Assembly: GCF_900019265.1 (NCBI RefSeq)
Contig: NZ_CYGX02000070.1
Span: 1-64,000 of the forward strand
From: Paraburkholderia ribeironis
GTDB lineage: Bacteria; Pseudomonadota; Gammaproteobacteria; Burkholderiales; Burkholderiaceae
Length of the DNA: 64,000 nt
Direction of reading: 5' to 3'
The translations under genes were made by a program, and so were the position numbers. Shown piece after piece: positions 35,380-43,671 of the stretch. The notes beneath the pieces were generated by a model. The model did not search any database, was not told the origin of the DNA, and worked only from the letters and a program-made list of their open reading frames with translations. Positions within the stretch are counted from its first letter, which is position 1; each line of letters begins with the position of its first letter.

Positions 35380-35709
35380 ACGCACACGCCAAACCAAGCG
35401 CCTATCCGATCGAACTCGCGTTTCCAGACATCGCCGCGCACGAGCTCAGCGAAACGGGCATCGCGTATGTGCATACCTTCGATTCGGGTGTCGCGGGTCT
35501 GCACGTGATGATCAACGCGCTCACGCACGGCAACGAAGTGTGCGGCGCGATCGTCGTCGATGCGTTGCTGCGCGCGAAGCTGCGTCCGAAGCGCGGCAAG
35601 CTTACGCTCGCGTTCGCGAACGTCGATGCGTATGCGCGCTTCGATCCGTCGCAACCGGACGCGGCACGCTTTGTCGATCAGGACTTCAACCGCGTGTGGA
35701 CGGCGCACG
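35376..35709 (+). pseudogene. Succinylglutamate desuccinylase/aspartoacylase fragment
   Basis: Begins by ATGA overlap with gabD and reads as an AstE/AspA-type zinc hydrolase for about 110 codons. It has the zinc motif HGNE (residues 51-54) and DQDFNRVW near 101-108, where family members continue for another 150-250 residues with the second His ligand and catalytic Glu. After WTA (about 35705) the sequence stops resembling the family; the frame runs on through Arg-rich codons to a stop at 35843. The following DNA, in another frame, encodes the end of a membrane transporter. A deletion has therefore removed the rest of the enzyme. The fragment lacks the complete active site. Confidence 0.85.
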
Positions 35710-35862
35710 CCGGGCGGGCAGATCGTCGGATATGGGACCGTCGGATGGGCGGCGGTCAGCGTCGCGCTGCTCGGGGTTTGCTGGGTATCGCGGGTGCGCG
35801 GTGTGCAGCGCGATGCGCGTCTAACCGGTGTGCCACAGGGTGATGTCGTCGGCGAAAGTTGA
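35710..35862 (+). pseudogene. C-terminal tail of an MFS transporter
   Basis: Starting at the deletion point the reading frame gives PGGQIVGYGTVGWAAVSVAL followed by LGVCWVSRV and a polar tail ending at the stop 35860-35862. A Gly-rich loop followed by a single long hydrophobic helix and a charged tail is the usual end of 12-helix MFS permeases (the last helix). All earlier helices are missing. It is joined head-to-tail with the desuccinylase fragment. The family is inferred from a short segment. Confidence 0.6.
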
Positions 35863-35892
35863 GGTGGGTGCAACGCGCTGCGCGCCTCACCG

Positions 35893-37035
35893 CTACGCCG
35901 CCCCCAACCCGGCTAGCGGATGCGCCTCCGTCTTCCACGGCGAAGTCAGAAAATGCCTAACCCGTTCGGCCCGCACTTCGGCGAGCGTGGCGGGCGCCCA
36001 GCGCGCTTTGCGATCCTTGTCGAGCAATTGCGCCCGCACCCCTTCACAGAAGTCGCCGTCCTCGATCACCCGTTTCACGATACCCAGTTCCATCCGGAAG
36101 CACTCGGCGAGCGTCATCTGCCGGCCGCGCAATAGCGCCTCGCGCGTCACGCACAGCATGGTCGGCGAGTGAGCGGTCATGGCCTCGTAGGTGGACTGCA
36201 ACCACTGCTTCACCTCGCGCGGCGGCTCGCGCTCCAGGTCGTGGCGCAACGTCGCGACCATCCGTTCGACGCTCGAACGCCGATCGAAGTGCCGCAGCAT
36301 CAATTGCGTCAACGCCGTCAACGGCGCATGCGGGACGATATTGCAGGGCGGCTCGAACACGCCCCGCAATGCGGCGATCAGATCGCCGTCATGCGACATG
36401 CGCTGCAAGCGTTCTTCAAAGCTCGCGAGCCATTCGGCCGGCACGCACAGGTCGGCCAGTTGCAGGCGCAATGCATCGGCGCCCGACAAGCTCGCGCCAG
36501 TCAGCCCGACATACAGCTCGATCTCCGCTGGCATCACGCTCAGAAACCGCGTCGCGCCGACGTCCGGCAAAAAGCCGATGCGCGTCTCCGGCATCGCGAT
36601 CTTGCTGCGCTCGGTGACGATGCGCAGCCGCGCCGCCTGACCGAGCCCCATGCCGCCGCCCATCGCAATGCCGTCGAGCAGCGCGACCACGGGTTTCGGA
36701 AACGTGTGCAGCGCGTAATCGAGCCGGTACTCGTCGATGAAAAACGCCAGCCAGCGATGATCGCCACTCTTCGCGAGTCGATGCACTTCGCGCACGTCGC
36801 CGCCTGCGCAAAAGCCCTTCGCGCCCGCGCCTTTCAGCACTACCGCGACGATGCTGCTGTCGCTGCGGCAATGTTCGACCAGCACGGCGAGCTCACGCAC
36901 CATCGCGTGCGACAGCGCATTGAGCGCGGCCGGCCGATTCAGCGTAATGATCGCCACCCGGTTGACGACGCGAAACAGAATCTCGCGTTGCCCTTCGCTG
37001 CCCGTATCGAGCACGACGCTTTGCAAGGCGCTCAT
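35893..37035 (-). CDS. 3-Hydroxyisobutyryl-CoA hydrolase (enoyl-CoA hydratase fold)
   Basis: Crotonase-fold protein of 380 residues, longer than enoyl-CoA hydratases and fitting the 3-hydroxyisobutyryl-CoA hydrolase family of valine breakdown. Oxyanion-hole blocks are LKGAGAKGFCAGGDVREV and LDGIAMGGGMGLGQAARLRIVTE, and MPETRIGFLPDVGATRFLS carries the family Glu. The C-terminal extension (LAECFRMELGIVKRVIEDGDFCEGVRAQLLDKDRKARW) is diagnostic for this hydrolase over hydratases. It frees 3-hydroxyisobutyrate for MmsB. The start overlaps the stop of the enoyl-CoA hydratase gene by ATGA. It is the last gene of the operon. Confidence 0.92.
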   Translation of the reverse strand: MSALQSVVLDTGSEGQREILFRVVNRVAIITLNRPAALNALSHAMVRELAVLVEHCRSDSSIVAVVLKGAGAKGFCAGGDVREVHRLAKSGDHRWLAFFIDEYRLDYALHTFPKPVVALLDGIAMGGGMGLGQAARLRIVTERSKIAMPETRIGFLPDVGATRFLSVMPAEIELYVGLTGASLSGADALRLQLADLCVPAEWLASFEERLQRMSHDGDLIAALRGVFEPPCNIVPHAPLTALTQLMLRHFDRRSSVERMVATLRHDLEREPPREVKQWLQSTYEAMTAHSPTMLCVTREALLRGRQMTLAECFRMELGIVKRVIEDGDFCEGVRAQLLDKDRKARWAPATLAEVRAERVRHFLTSPWKTEAHPLAGLGAA

Positions 37036-37871
37036 CGGTGGGTCTCCTGCTGTGCGTATGCAGAGTGGGCGACGTGATCCGTCGGCTGAGGTTGCGCCGC
37101 CTGCCAGCGCGGCGTGCGTTTCTCAAGAAACGCGTTGACGCCTTCGCGCTGATCGGCGCCGTCGAACAGATCGACGAAACGTTCGCGTTCCAGCGCCAAC
37201 GCCGCGGCACGCGGCACGCCGTTGCGCGCCTGATGAATCAGGTGCTTGCTGAAGCCGACCGCTTGCGGGCTCAGACCCACGACACGCGCGGCCATGGTGA
37301 GCGCGGCGTCGCGCGCCGCGCCCTGCTCCACCACGTCCTCGACGAGACCGATGCGCAGCGCGGTCGCCGCATCGACGCGCTCGCCGGTGAGAATCATCCG
37401 CTTGGCCCAGCCTTCGCCGACCAACCACGGCAACGTCTGCGTGCCGCAACCGCACGGCAGCAGACCGACCGCGGTCTCAGGCAACGCCAGCAACGCATGG
37501 CGCTCCGCGATGCGGATATCGCACGCGAGCGCGCACTCCAGTCCGCCGCCCATCGCGTAGCCGTTGATCGCGGCGATCACCACCGGCCGCGCGTTCTGCA
37601 AGGCTTCGAACGCCGCGCCGAAGCGCGCCGCCGCGTGGCGCGCAACTTCGCGGTCGCCATCGGCGAAGCTGTTCAGGTCAGCGCCCGCGCTGAAGAATTT
37701 CGGTCCGGCGCCGGTGATCACGACGGCCCGCACGCGAGCGTCGGCGTTCAGACGTTCGATGGTCCGCTGCAATTGCAGCAGGCCATCAGGCGTAAACGCG
37801 TTCGCGGGTGGTCGTGTGAGCGTCAGTTGCGCGACGGCACCGTCGTGCGCGTAGTCGAGTTCGATCATCAC
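37032..37871 (-). CDS. Enoyl-CoA hydratase
   Basis: Crotonase-family enzyme of 279 residues that would hydrate methacrylyl-CoA to 3-hydroxyisobutyryl-CoA in this pathway. Conserved regions are PPANAFTPDGLLQLQRTIERL, ITGAGPKFFSAGADLNSFADGD (oxyanion hole) and INGYAMGGGLECALACDIRIAE (catalytic Glu region), followed by LPETAVGLLPCGCGTQTLPWLVGEGWAKRMILTGERVDA. The start overlaps the mmsB stop and its own stop overlaps the hydrolase start, so the three genes are translationally coupled. The family is certain; the substrate is inferred from the operon. Confidence 0.92.
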   Translation of the reverse strand: MMIELDYAHDGAVAQLTLTRPPANAFTPDGLLQLQRTIERLNADARVRAVVITGAGPKFFSAGADLNSFADGDREVARHAAARFGAAFEALQNARPVVIAAINGYAMGGGLECALACDIRIAERHALLALPETAVGLLPCGCGTQTLPWLVGEGWAKRMILTGERVDAATALRIGLVEDVVEQGAARDAALTMAARVVGLSPQAVGFSKHLIHQARNGVPRAAALALERERFVDLFDGADQREGVNAFLEKRTPRWQAAQPQPTDHVAHSAYAQQETHR

Positions 37872-38788
37872 GCGCCTCCGCCGTTGCTGTTGCTGGCGTC
37901 GCGCCCATCGTCGCGATAGAGCTTGATGACCGCGGAAAAGTCCAGGCGTCCCGCGCCCTTGCTGCTCATCGTCTGATAAAGCTGCTGCGCGAGCGCCCCG
38001 AGATAGACCGGTTGATGCGCAAAGCGCGCAGCGTCGGTGGCGAGGCCGAGGTCCTTGAGCATCAGGTCGGTGCCGAAGCCGCCGGTGTAGCCGCGCGTGG
38101 ACGGCGCGCTGTCGATCACGCCGGGCATCGGGTTATACGTATCCGAACTCCAGCAGCGCCCGGTCGACGTGTTGATGATGCCGCCCAGCACCTTCGCATC
38201 GATGCCGAGCGCCTCGCCCAGCGACATCGCCTCGGCCACGCCCGCCATCGTGATGCCGAGCACGAGGTTGTTGCAAATCTTCGCCACCTGGCCCGTACCG
38301 GTATCACCGCAATGCACGATGTTTTTGCCCATCGCCGCCAGCACCGGCTTGACCTCTTCATACGCGCTCGCACTGCCGCCGACCATGAAGGTCAGCGTGC
38401 CCGCCGCCGCGCCGCCGGTGCCGCCCGATACCGGCGCATCGACGAAGCTGTTGCCGTGGCGCGCCGCCAGCTCGGCGAACGCTTTCACGCTGGCGGGATC
38501 GATCGTGCTCGAATCGATGATCGTCACGCCCTTCGCAATGCCCGCGAGCACGCCGTCGTCAGCGCTCAGCACGCTGCGCACATGCGCGGCGGCGGGCAGC
38601 ATGGTCATCACGCACTCCGCATCGGTCGCGGCCGCCTTGGGCGAGCCGGCCGCCTGCGCGCCCGCATCGACGAGCGCCTGCACGGCTTGCGCGTCGAGGT
38701 CGAACACGCGCACCGCGTGGCCCGCCTTCAGCAGGTTGCGCGCCATCGGCGCACCCATGTTGCCGAGTCCGATAAAGCCAATCTTCAT
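37868..38788 (-). CDS. mmsB: 3-Hydroxyisobutyrate dehydrogenase
   Basis: NAD-dependent beta-hydroxyacid dehydrogenase of 306 residues converting 3-hydroxyisobutyrate to methylmalonate semialdehyde. The start at 38788 follows GGAGGCGGCAATC and opens MKIGFIGLGNMGAPMARNLLKAG, the Rossmann fold. The substrate motif DAPVSGGTGGAAAGTLTFMVGG and the catalytic Lys in GQVAKICNN are present, as is the C-terminal DLMLKDLGLA. The much longer open frame upstream is only antisense to mmsA. A Ser/Asn/Gly-rich tail (DASNSNGGGA) is unusual but harmless-looking. It lies 49 bp after mmsA. Confidence 0.95.
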   Translation of the reverse strand: MKIGFIGLGNMGAPMARNLLKAGHAVRVFDLDAQAVQALVDAGAQAAGSPKAAATDAECVMTMLPAAAHVRSVLSADDGVLAGIAKGVTIIDSSTIDPASVKAFAELAARHGNSFVDAPVSGGTGGAAAGTLTFMVGGSASAYEEVKPVLAAMGKNIVHCGDTGTGQVAKICNNLVLGITMAGVAEAMSLGEALGIDAKVLGGIINTSTGRCWSSDTYNPMPGVIDSAPSTRGYTGGFGTDLMLKDLGLATDAARFAHQPVYLGALAQQLYQTMSSKGAGRLDFSAVIKLYRDDGRDASNSNGGGA

Positions 38789-38837
38789 GATTGCCGCCTC
38801 CGTATGCCTGTGTGTATCTGCGTGTCGGGCGGGCCGA

Positions 38838-40400
38838 TCAGCGCAGGCTGATGGTCGTGTTGACGCCGTCGTTGACCGTGTCGTCGTCGAACCAGCGGGC
38901 CGTGACGGTCTTGGTCTGCGTGTAGAACTGCACCACCTGCTTGCCGTACGGGCCAAGGTCGCCGAGCTTCGAGCCGCGTGAGCCGGTGAAGCTGAAAAAC
39001 GGCACCGGCACCGGAATCGGAATGTTGATGCCGACCTGGCCGATATCGATCTCGCTCTGGAATTTGCGTGCCGCCGCGCCGCTCTGCGTGAACAGGCCGA
39101 CGCCGTTACCGAACGGATTGCGGTTGACGAGCGCGATTGCGTCGTCAAGCGTGGCGACGTTCAGCACCACCAGCACCGGGCCGAAAATCTCGGTGCGGTA
39201 GATTTCCATCTCGGCGGTGACATCGGTGAACACCGTCGGGCCGATGAAGTTGCCCTGCTCGTAACCAGGCACCTTCACGTCGCGGCCGTCGAGCGCGAGC
39301 GTCGCGCCTTCTGTCACCCCCGCTTCGATCAGCCCGAGTACGCGTTGCTTAGCCGCGCGTGAGACCACCGGGCCGAGGTCGGTACCCGGCTCATTGCCCG
39401 CATTGACCCTGAGCGTCTTCGCCTTGGCGACCAACTCGGGCAGCCACTGTTGCGCCGCCCCCACCAGCACCACCACCGAGGTCGCCATGCAGCGCTGCCC
39501 GGCCGCGCCGAAGCCCGCGCCGGCCAATGCGTTCAAGGTCTGCTCGCGGTTCGCGTCGGGCAGCACCACCGCGTGGTTTTTCGCGCCCATCATCGATTGC
39601 ACGCGCTTGCCGTGTTCGCTGCCAAGGCGATACACGTGCGTGCCGACCGCGGTCGAACCAACGAACGAAATCGCTTTCACCAGTTCGTGCGTGCAGAGCG
39701 CGTCGACCACGTCCTTGCCGCCGTGCACCACGTTCAGCACGCCCTTCGGCACACCGGCTTCGAGTGCGAGCTCGACCAGCTGCATCGTCGACAGCGGGTC
39801 CTGCTCCGACGGCTTGAGCACGAAGGTATTGCCGCACACGATCGCCATGGGAAACATCCACAGCGGAATCATCGCGGGGAAGTTGAACGGCGTGATGCCG
39901 GCGCAGACGCCGAGCGGCTGACGCAGCGTGTAGGTGTCCACGCCGCCCGCCACGTTTTCCGCGAATTCGCCCTGCTGCAACGTGCCGATCGAGCACGCGT
40001 GTTCGACCACTTCGAGTCCGCGAAAGATGTCGCCTTCGGCATCGGGGATCGTCTTGCCCTGCTCGGCGCTGAGGGTCTTCGCGATGCGCGGCATATGCTC
40101 GCGAATCAGCGCCTGGTACTTCAGCATGATGCGCATGCGCGCGCCGATCGGCGTGTCCTTCCACGTCTTGAACGCGGCGTGCGCGCTCCTGATCGCTTCG
40201 TCGACTTCGTCGGTGGTGGCGAACGGCACGCGCGCCAGCACCTGCTGCGTGGCGGGGTTGACGATGTCGCGCCATTCGCTGGTTGTCGATTCGACGAACT
40301 CGCCGTTGATCAGCAGCTTGACGGTGGCTGTGGTGCCAATGTTGCCACCGCTATTGGCGTCATTGCGCCCGGCCAGGTTCGAAGAAGCAGTTGCGCTCAT
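38838..40400 (-). CDS. mmsA: Methylmalonate-semialdehyde dehydrogenase (CoA-acylating)
   Basis: CoA-dependent aldehyde dehydrogenase of 520 residues making propionyl-CoA from methylmalonate semialdehyde. It has PFNFPAMIPLWMFPMAIVCGN, the NAD-binding FVGSTAVGTHVY, the MmsA-specific QSMMGAKNHAVVLPDA (where other families have ELGGK), and the catalytic Cys304 in GAAGQRCMATS. The C-terminal FFSFTGSRGSKLGDLGPYGKQ is also family-specific. About 20 extra residues (SSNLAGRNDANSGGN) precede the usual start and look like a low-complexity extension. It is followed closely by mmsB. Confidence 0.95.
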   Translation of the reverse strand: MSATASSNLAGRNDANSGGNIGTTATVKLLINGEFVESTTSEWRDIVNPATQQVLARVPFATTDEVDEAIRSAHAAFKTWKDTPIGARMRIMLKYQALIREHMPRIAKTLSAEQGKTIPDAEGDIFRGLEVVEHACSIGTLQQGEFAENVAGGVDTYTLRQPLGVCAGITPFNFPAMIPLWMFPMAIVCGNTFVLKPSEQDPLSTMQLVELALEAGVPKGVLNVVHGGKDVVDALCTHELVKAISFVGSTAVGTHVYRLGSEHGKRVQSMMGAKNHAVVLPDANREQTLNALAGAGFGAAGQRCMATSVVVLVGAAQQWLPELVAKAKTLRVNAGNEPGTDLGPVVSRAAKQRVLGLIEAGVTEGATLALDGRDVKVPGYEQGNFIGPTVFTDVTAEMEIYRTEIFGPVLVVLNVATLDDAIALVNRNPFGNGVGLFTQSGAAARKFQSEIDIGQVGINIPIPVPVPFFSFTGSRGSKLGDLGPYGKQVVQFYTQTKTVTARWFDDDTVNDGVNTTISLR

Positions 40401-40474
40401 GCTGAAACTCCTGTGCTATGGCCGCGCGGCGGCCGGAGAGTAAGAGAGACTGAAGAAACGGTGAATGAAAACAA

Positions 40475-42166
40475 TCAGCGCAGATCGGGGAAATCCTCTT
40501 CCCAGTACTCGTCCGGCAGACGCGCGGGTTCGGCCGCGCGCTCCATTTCGCGGCGTCGCAACTCGACGCGGCGGATCTTGCCGGAGATGGTCTTGGGCAG
40601 CTCGCTGAATTGCAACCGACGAATCCGCTTGTACGGCGCGAGCTTTGCGCGCGAAAACGCGAAGACGGCGCGTGCGAGTTCGGGCCCGGCCTCGTAGCCC
40701 TGACGTACCGTGACGAAGGCCTTGGGCACCGATAACCGCAGTGCGTCGGCGCTCGGCACCACGGCCGCCTCGCCGATCGCCTCGTGCTCGATCAGCACGC
40801 TTTCCAGTTCGAACGGACTGAGCCGGTAATCGGATGATTTGAACACGTCGTCCGCGCGGCCGACATAGACGTAGTAGCCGTCGTCGCGCAGCATCGCGAC
40901 ATCGGACGTGCGGTAGAAGCCGTTGCGCATTGCCTGCGCGGTGGCATTCGCATTGTTCGCGTAGCCGGTCATCAGACCCAGCGGACGCGCGGCGAGCGGC
41001 AACGCGATTTCGCCTTCGGTCACGGGCTGATCGTCGGCGTCGAGCAGCTCGATCCGGTAGCCCGGCAGCGGACGCCCCATCGAACCGGGCACGACCGGCT
41101 GGCCCGGCGAGTTGCCGATCTGGCAGGTGGTCTCGGTCTGGCCGAAGCCGTCGCGAATCGTGATGCCCCATGCGTGCCGGACCCGTTCGATGATCTCCGG
41201 ATTCAACGGCTCACCGGCGCCGACGATCTCGCGCAGCTTGACCGGATAGTCGGCGAGGTGTTCCTGGACCAGCATGCGCCAGACCGTGGGCGGCGCGCAC
41301 AGCGTGGTGACGTTGAAGCGCACCAGCACGTTCAGCGTGTCTTTCGGCACGAAGCGCGCGAAGTTGAAGACGAACACGCAGGCCTGCGCGTTCCACGGCG
41401 CGAAGAAGCAGCTCCACGCGTGCTTGGCCCAGCCGGGCGAGCTGATGTTCCAATGGATGTCGCCCGGTTGCAGACCGATCCAGTACATCGTCGACAGATG
41501 CCCGACCGGATAGCTTTGATGCGTATGCTCGACCAGCTTCGGCTTCGACGTAGTGCCCGACGTGAAGTACAGCAGCAGCGCGTCGCTGGCGCGCGTGATG
41601 CCGTCGGGTGTGAAATGCGGCGACGCCTGGCTGGCGGCGGACAGATCGATCCAGCCGTCGCACGGCGCGCCGACCGAGAAGCGCGTGAGCGGCACGTCGA
41701 GCGTCTCGAACTTGGCCAGCTCCGCGCTATCGACCACCGCGAACTTCGCGCCGCCGATCTGCACGCGGTCGCGCACGTCGTCGGCGGACAGCTGGGTGGT
41801 GGCGGGCAGCACGATCGCGCCGAGCTTCATCGCCGCGAGCATCACGTCCCACAGTTCGACGCGGTTCGGCAGCATCAGCAGCACGCGATCGCCGCGACCC
41901 ACGCCCGCGCCGCGCAGAAAGTTCGCCATGCGCGCCGAGCGCTCCGACATCTGCGCATACGACAGGCACAGGCCATCGCCGGTTGGATCGTCGACGATCC
42001 ACAGCGCGGGGTTGTGATTGTCGCGTGCGATCACGTCGAAGTAGTCGAGCGCCCAGTTGAATTCGCCCAGCGCCGGCCACGCGAATTCGCGGTACGCCCG
42101 GTCGTAGTCGGTTCGATGGCGCAATAACAGATCGCGCGCTTCGAAAAAGCCTTTCGCTGTAGTCAT
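40475..42166 (-). CDS. AMP-forming acyl-CoA synthetase
   Basis: Acyl-activating enzyme of 563 residues, ANL superfamily. It carries the ATP-binding loop LLYFTSGTTSKPKLVEHTH, the A5 motif DGFGQTETT, the A7 region FYRTSDVAMLRDDGYYVYVGRADDVFKSSDYRLSPFELES and the A10 catalytic Lys in ELPKTISGKIRRVELRRRE. It resembles the medium/short-branched-chain synthetases (ACSM-like). Within a valine/isobutyrate operon it probably charges isobutyrate or a related free acid with CoA, giving the dehydrogenase a substrate from external acids. It lies 74 bp upstream of mmsA and 110 bp downstream of the acyl-CoA dehydrogenase gene. Confidence 0.9.
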   Translation of the reverse strand: MTTAKGFFEARDLLLRHRTDYDRAYREFAWPALGEFNWALDYFDVIARDNHNPALWIVDDPTGDGLCLSYAQMSERSARMANFLRGAGVGRGDRVLLMLPNRVELWDVMLAAMKLGAIVLPATTQLSADDVRDRVQIGGAKFAVVDSAELAKFETLDVPLTRFSVGAPCDGWIDLSAASQASPHFTPDGITRASDALLLYFTSGTTSKPKLVEHTHQSYPVGHLSTMYWIGLQPGDIHWNISSPGWAKHAWSCFFAPWNAQACVFVFNFARFVPKDTLNVLVRFNVTTLCAPPTVWRMLVQEHLADYPVKLREIVGAGEPLNPEIIERVRHAWGITIRDGFGQTETTCQIGNSPGQPVVPGSMGRPLPGYRIELLDADDQPVTEGEIALPLAARPLGLMTGYANNANATAQAMRNGFYRTSDVAMLRDDGYYVYVGRADDVFKSSDYRLSPFELESVLIEHEAIGEAAVVPSADALRLSVPKAFVTVRQGYEAGPELARAVFAFSRAKLAPYKRIRRLQFSELPKTISGKIRRVELRRREMERAAEPARLPDEYWEEDFPDLR

Positions 42167-42276
42167 CGTCGTCTCCTGTGTCTTTTTGCCCCGCTGTGCC
42201 GCGCCCGTGCCTCACTCACGCACGACGCGCAAGCCATTGTGCGCTCAAACGCCGCGTGAATCGCGTCTCCTCAGGC

Positions 42277-43410
42277 CTACACATGCCGCGCGATCACCAT
42301 GCGCTGCACTTCGCTGGTTCCTTCGTAGATCTGCGTGATGCGAGCGTCGCGGTAGTGGCGCTCCACCGCGTAGTCCTCGAGATAGCCATAGCCGCCGTGA
42401 ATCTGGATCGCGTTCGAGCAGATTTCCTCGGCCAGTTCCGACGCGAACAGCTTCGCCTGCGATGCCTCCGACAAACACGGCTTACCCGCCGAGCGCAGCC
42501 GCGCCGCGTGATGCACGAGCAGACGCGCGGCGTTCAGGCGCGTGGCCATATCGGCGAGCATGTTGGCGATGGTCTGATGATCCTTGAGCGGCTTGCCGAA
42601 CTGCACGCGCTCGTTCGCATAGCGGCGCGCGGCGTCGAACGCGGCCCGCGCAATGCCGACCGCCTGCGCGGCGATGCCGATGCGCCCGCCTTCGAGATTC
42701 GACAGCGCGATGCGCAAGCCGTCGCCCGGTTCGCCGAGCAGATTGGCCTCGGGCACCGCGCAGTCGTCGAGCGCGATCGGACAGGTGTCGGACGCGCGGA
42801 TGCCGAGCTTGTGCTCCGGTTTGCCGACGTTGAAGCCGGGCGTCCCGGTCGGCACGATGAACGCGGACAGGCCGCGCTTGCCGCGCTCGGGATCGGTGAC
42901 GGCGAACACGATCGCGAGATCGGCACGCGCGCCGTTGGTCACGAACTGCTTGCTGCCGTTGAGAATCCATTGGCCGTCGCGCAGCACCGCACGCGAGCGC
43001 AGATTGTTCGCCTCGGAGCCGGCCTGCGGCTCGGTCAGGCAGAACGCGCCGATCTGGCGGCCGGTCGCGAGGTCCTGCAGATAGCGGTCTTTCTGCGCGT
43101 CGCTGCCGAAGTTGAGGATCGGCCCGCAGCCGACCGAGTTGTGCACGCTCATCAGCGTCGCGCACGCGGCGCAGCCGGCCGCGATCTCCTCGAGCGCGAG
43201 CGCATAGGCGATGTAGTCGGTGTACGAACCGCCCCACTCCGATGGCACGATCATGCCGAGAAAGCCGAGCTCGCCCATCTGCGCGACGACCTCCGTGGGC
43301 AGTTGCGCGTCGCGGTCCCATTGCGCTGCGTAAGGTGCGAGCCGCTCGGTGGCGAAGTCGCGAGCGGCGTCGCGAATCATCCTTTGTTCGTCGGTGTAGA
43401 AGCTGTCCAT
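42277..43410 (-). CDS. Acyl-CoA dehydrogenase, probable isobutyryl-CoA dehydrogenase
   Basis: FAD enzyme of 377 residues that introduces the double bond into a short branched acyl-CoA. It has the family signature CLTEPQAGSEANNLRSRAVL, the FAD/acyl segment WILNGSKQFVTNGARADLAIVF, GRIGIAAQAVGIARAAFDAARRYANERVQFGKPL, and the catalytic Glu region YAVERHYRDARITQIYEGTSEVQRMVI at the C-terminus. The start at 43410 (MDSFYTDEQRMIRDAARDF) matches family N-termini; the open frame extends far upstream but that part is antisense to the AraC gene. It is the first gene of the operon, divergent from the AraC regulator across about 260 bp. Confidence 0.93.
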   Translation of the reverse strand: MDSFYTDEQRMIRDAARDFATERLAPYAAQWDRDAQLPTEVVAQMGELGFLGMIVPSEWGGSYTDYIAYALALEEIAAGCAACATLMSVHNSVGCGPILNFGSDAQKDRYLQDLATGRQIGAFCLTEPQAGSEANNLRSRAVLRDGQWILNGSKQFVTNGARADLAIVFAVTDPERGKRGLSAFIVPTGTPGFNVGKPEHKLGIRASDTCPIALDDCAVPEANLLGEPGDGLRIALSNLEGGRIGIAAQAVGIARAAFDAARRYANERVQFGKPLKDHQTIANMLADMATRLNAARLLVHHAARLRSAGKPCLSEASQAKLFASELAEEICSNAIQIHGGYGYLEDYAVERHYRDARITQIYEGTSEVQRMVIARHV

Positions 43411-43671
43411 GGGTCCGGTCCTGTGCTGTCTCGTCCGATCGCGACGCTTGCGCCGCCTCGCGGTGGTGTGTCGATGCAGCCAGCGCTGCATTTCGCGTGA
43501 GGGCAAGTGTAGGCAAGCCGCCGGCGCGGTTCGATGCTCAGCGCGATCATTCTGGCTGAGCGCTTTTGCCATGCTGATACCATGCGGTGCTGCGCAGGCC
43601 GCCATTTCGCCGGCCCGCCGGACCATCCCAGCAAACATGTTGAGCGCTTTTGCCAGCCAGGCCACCCGCGC

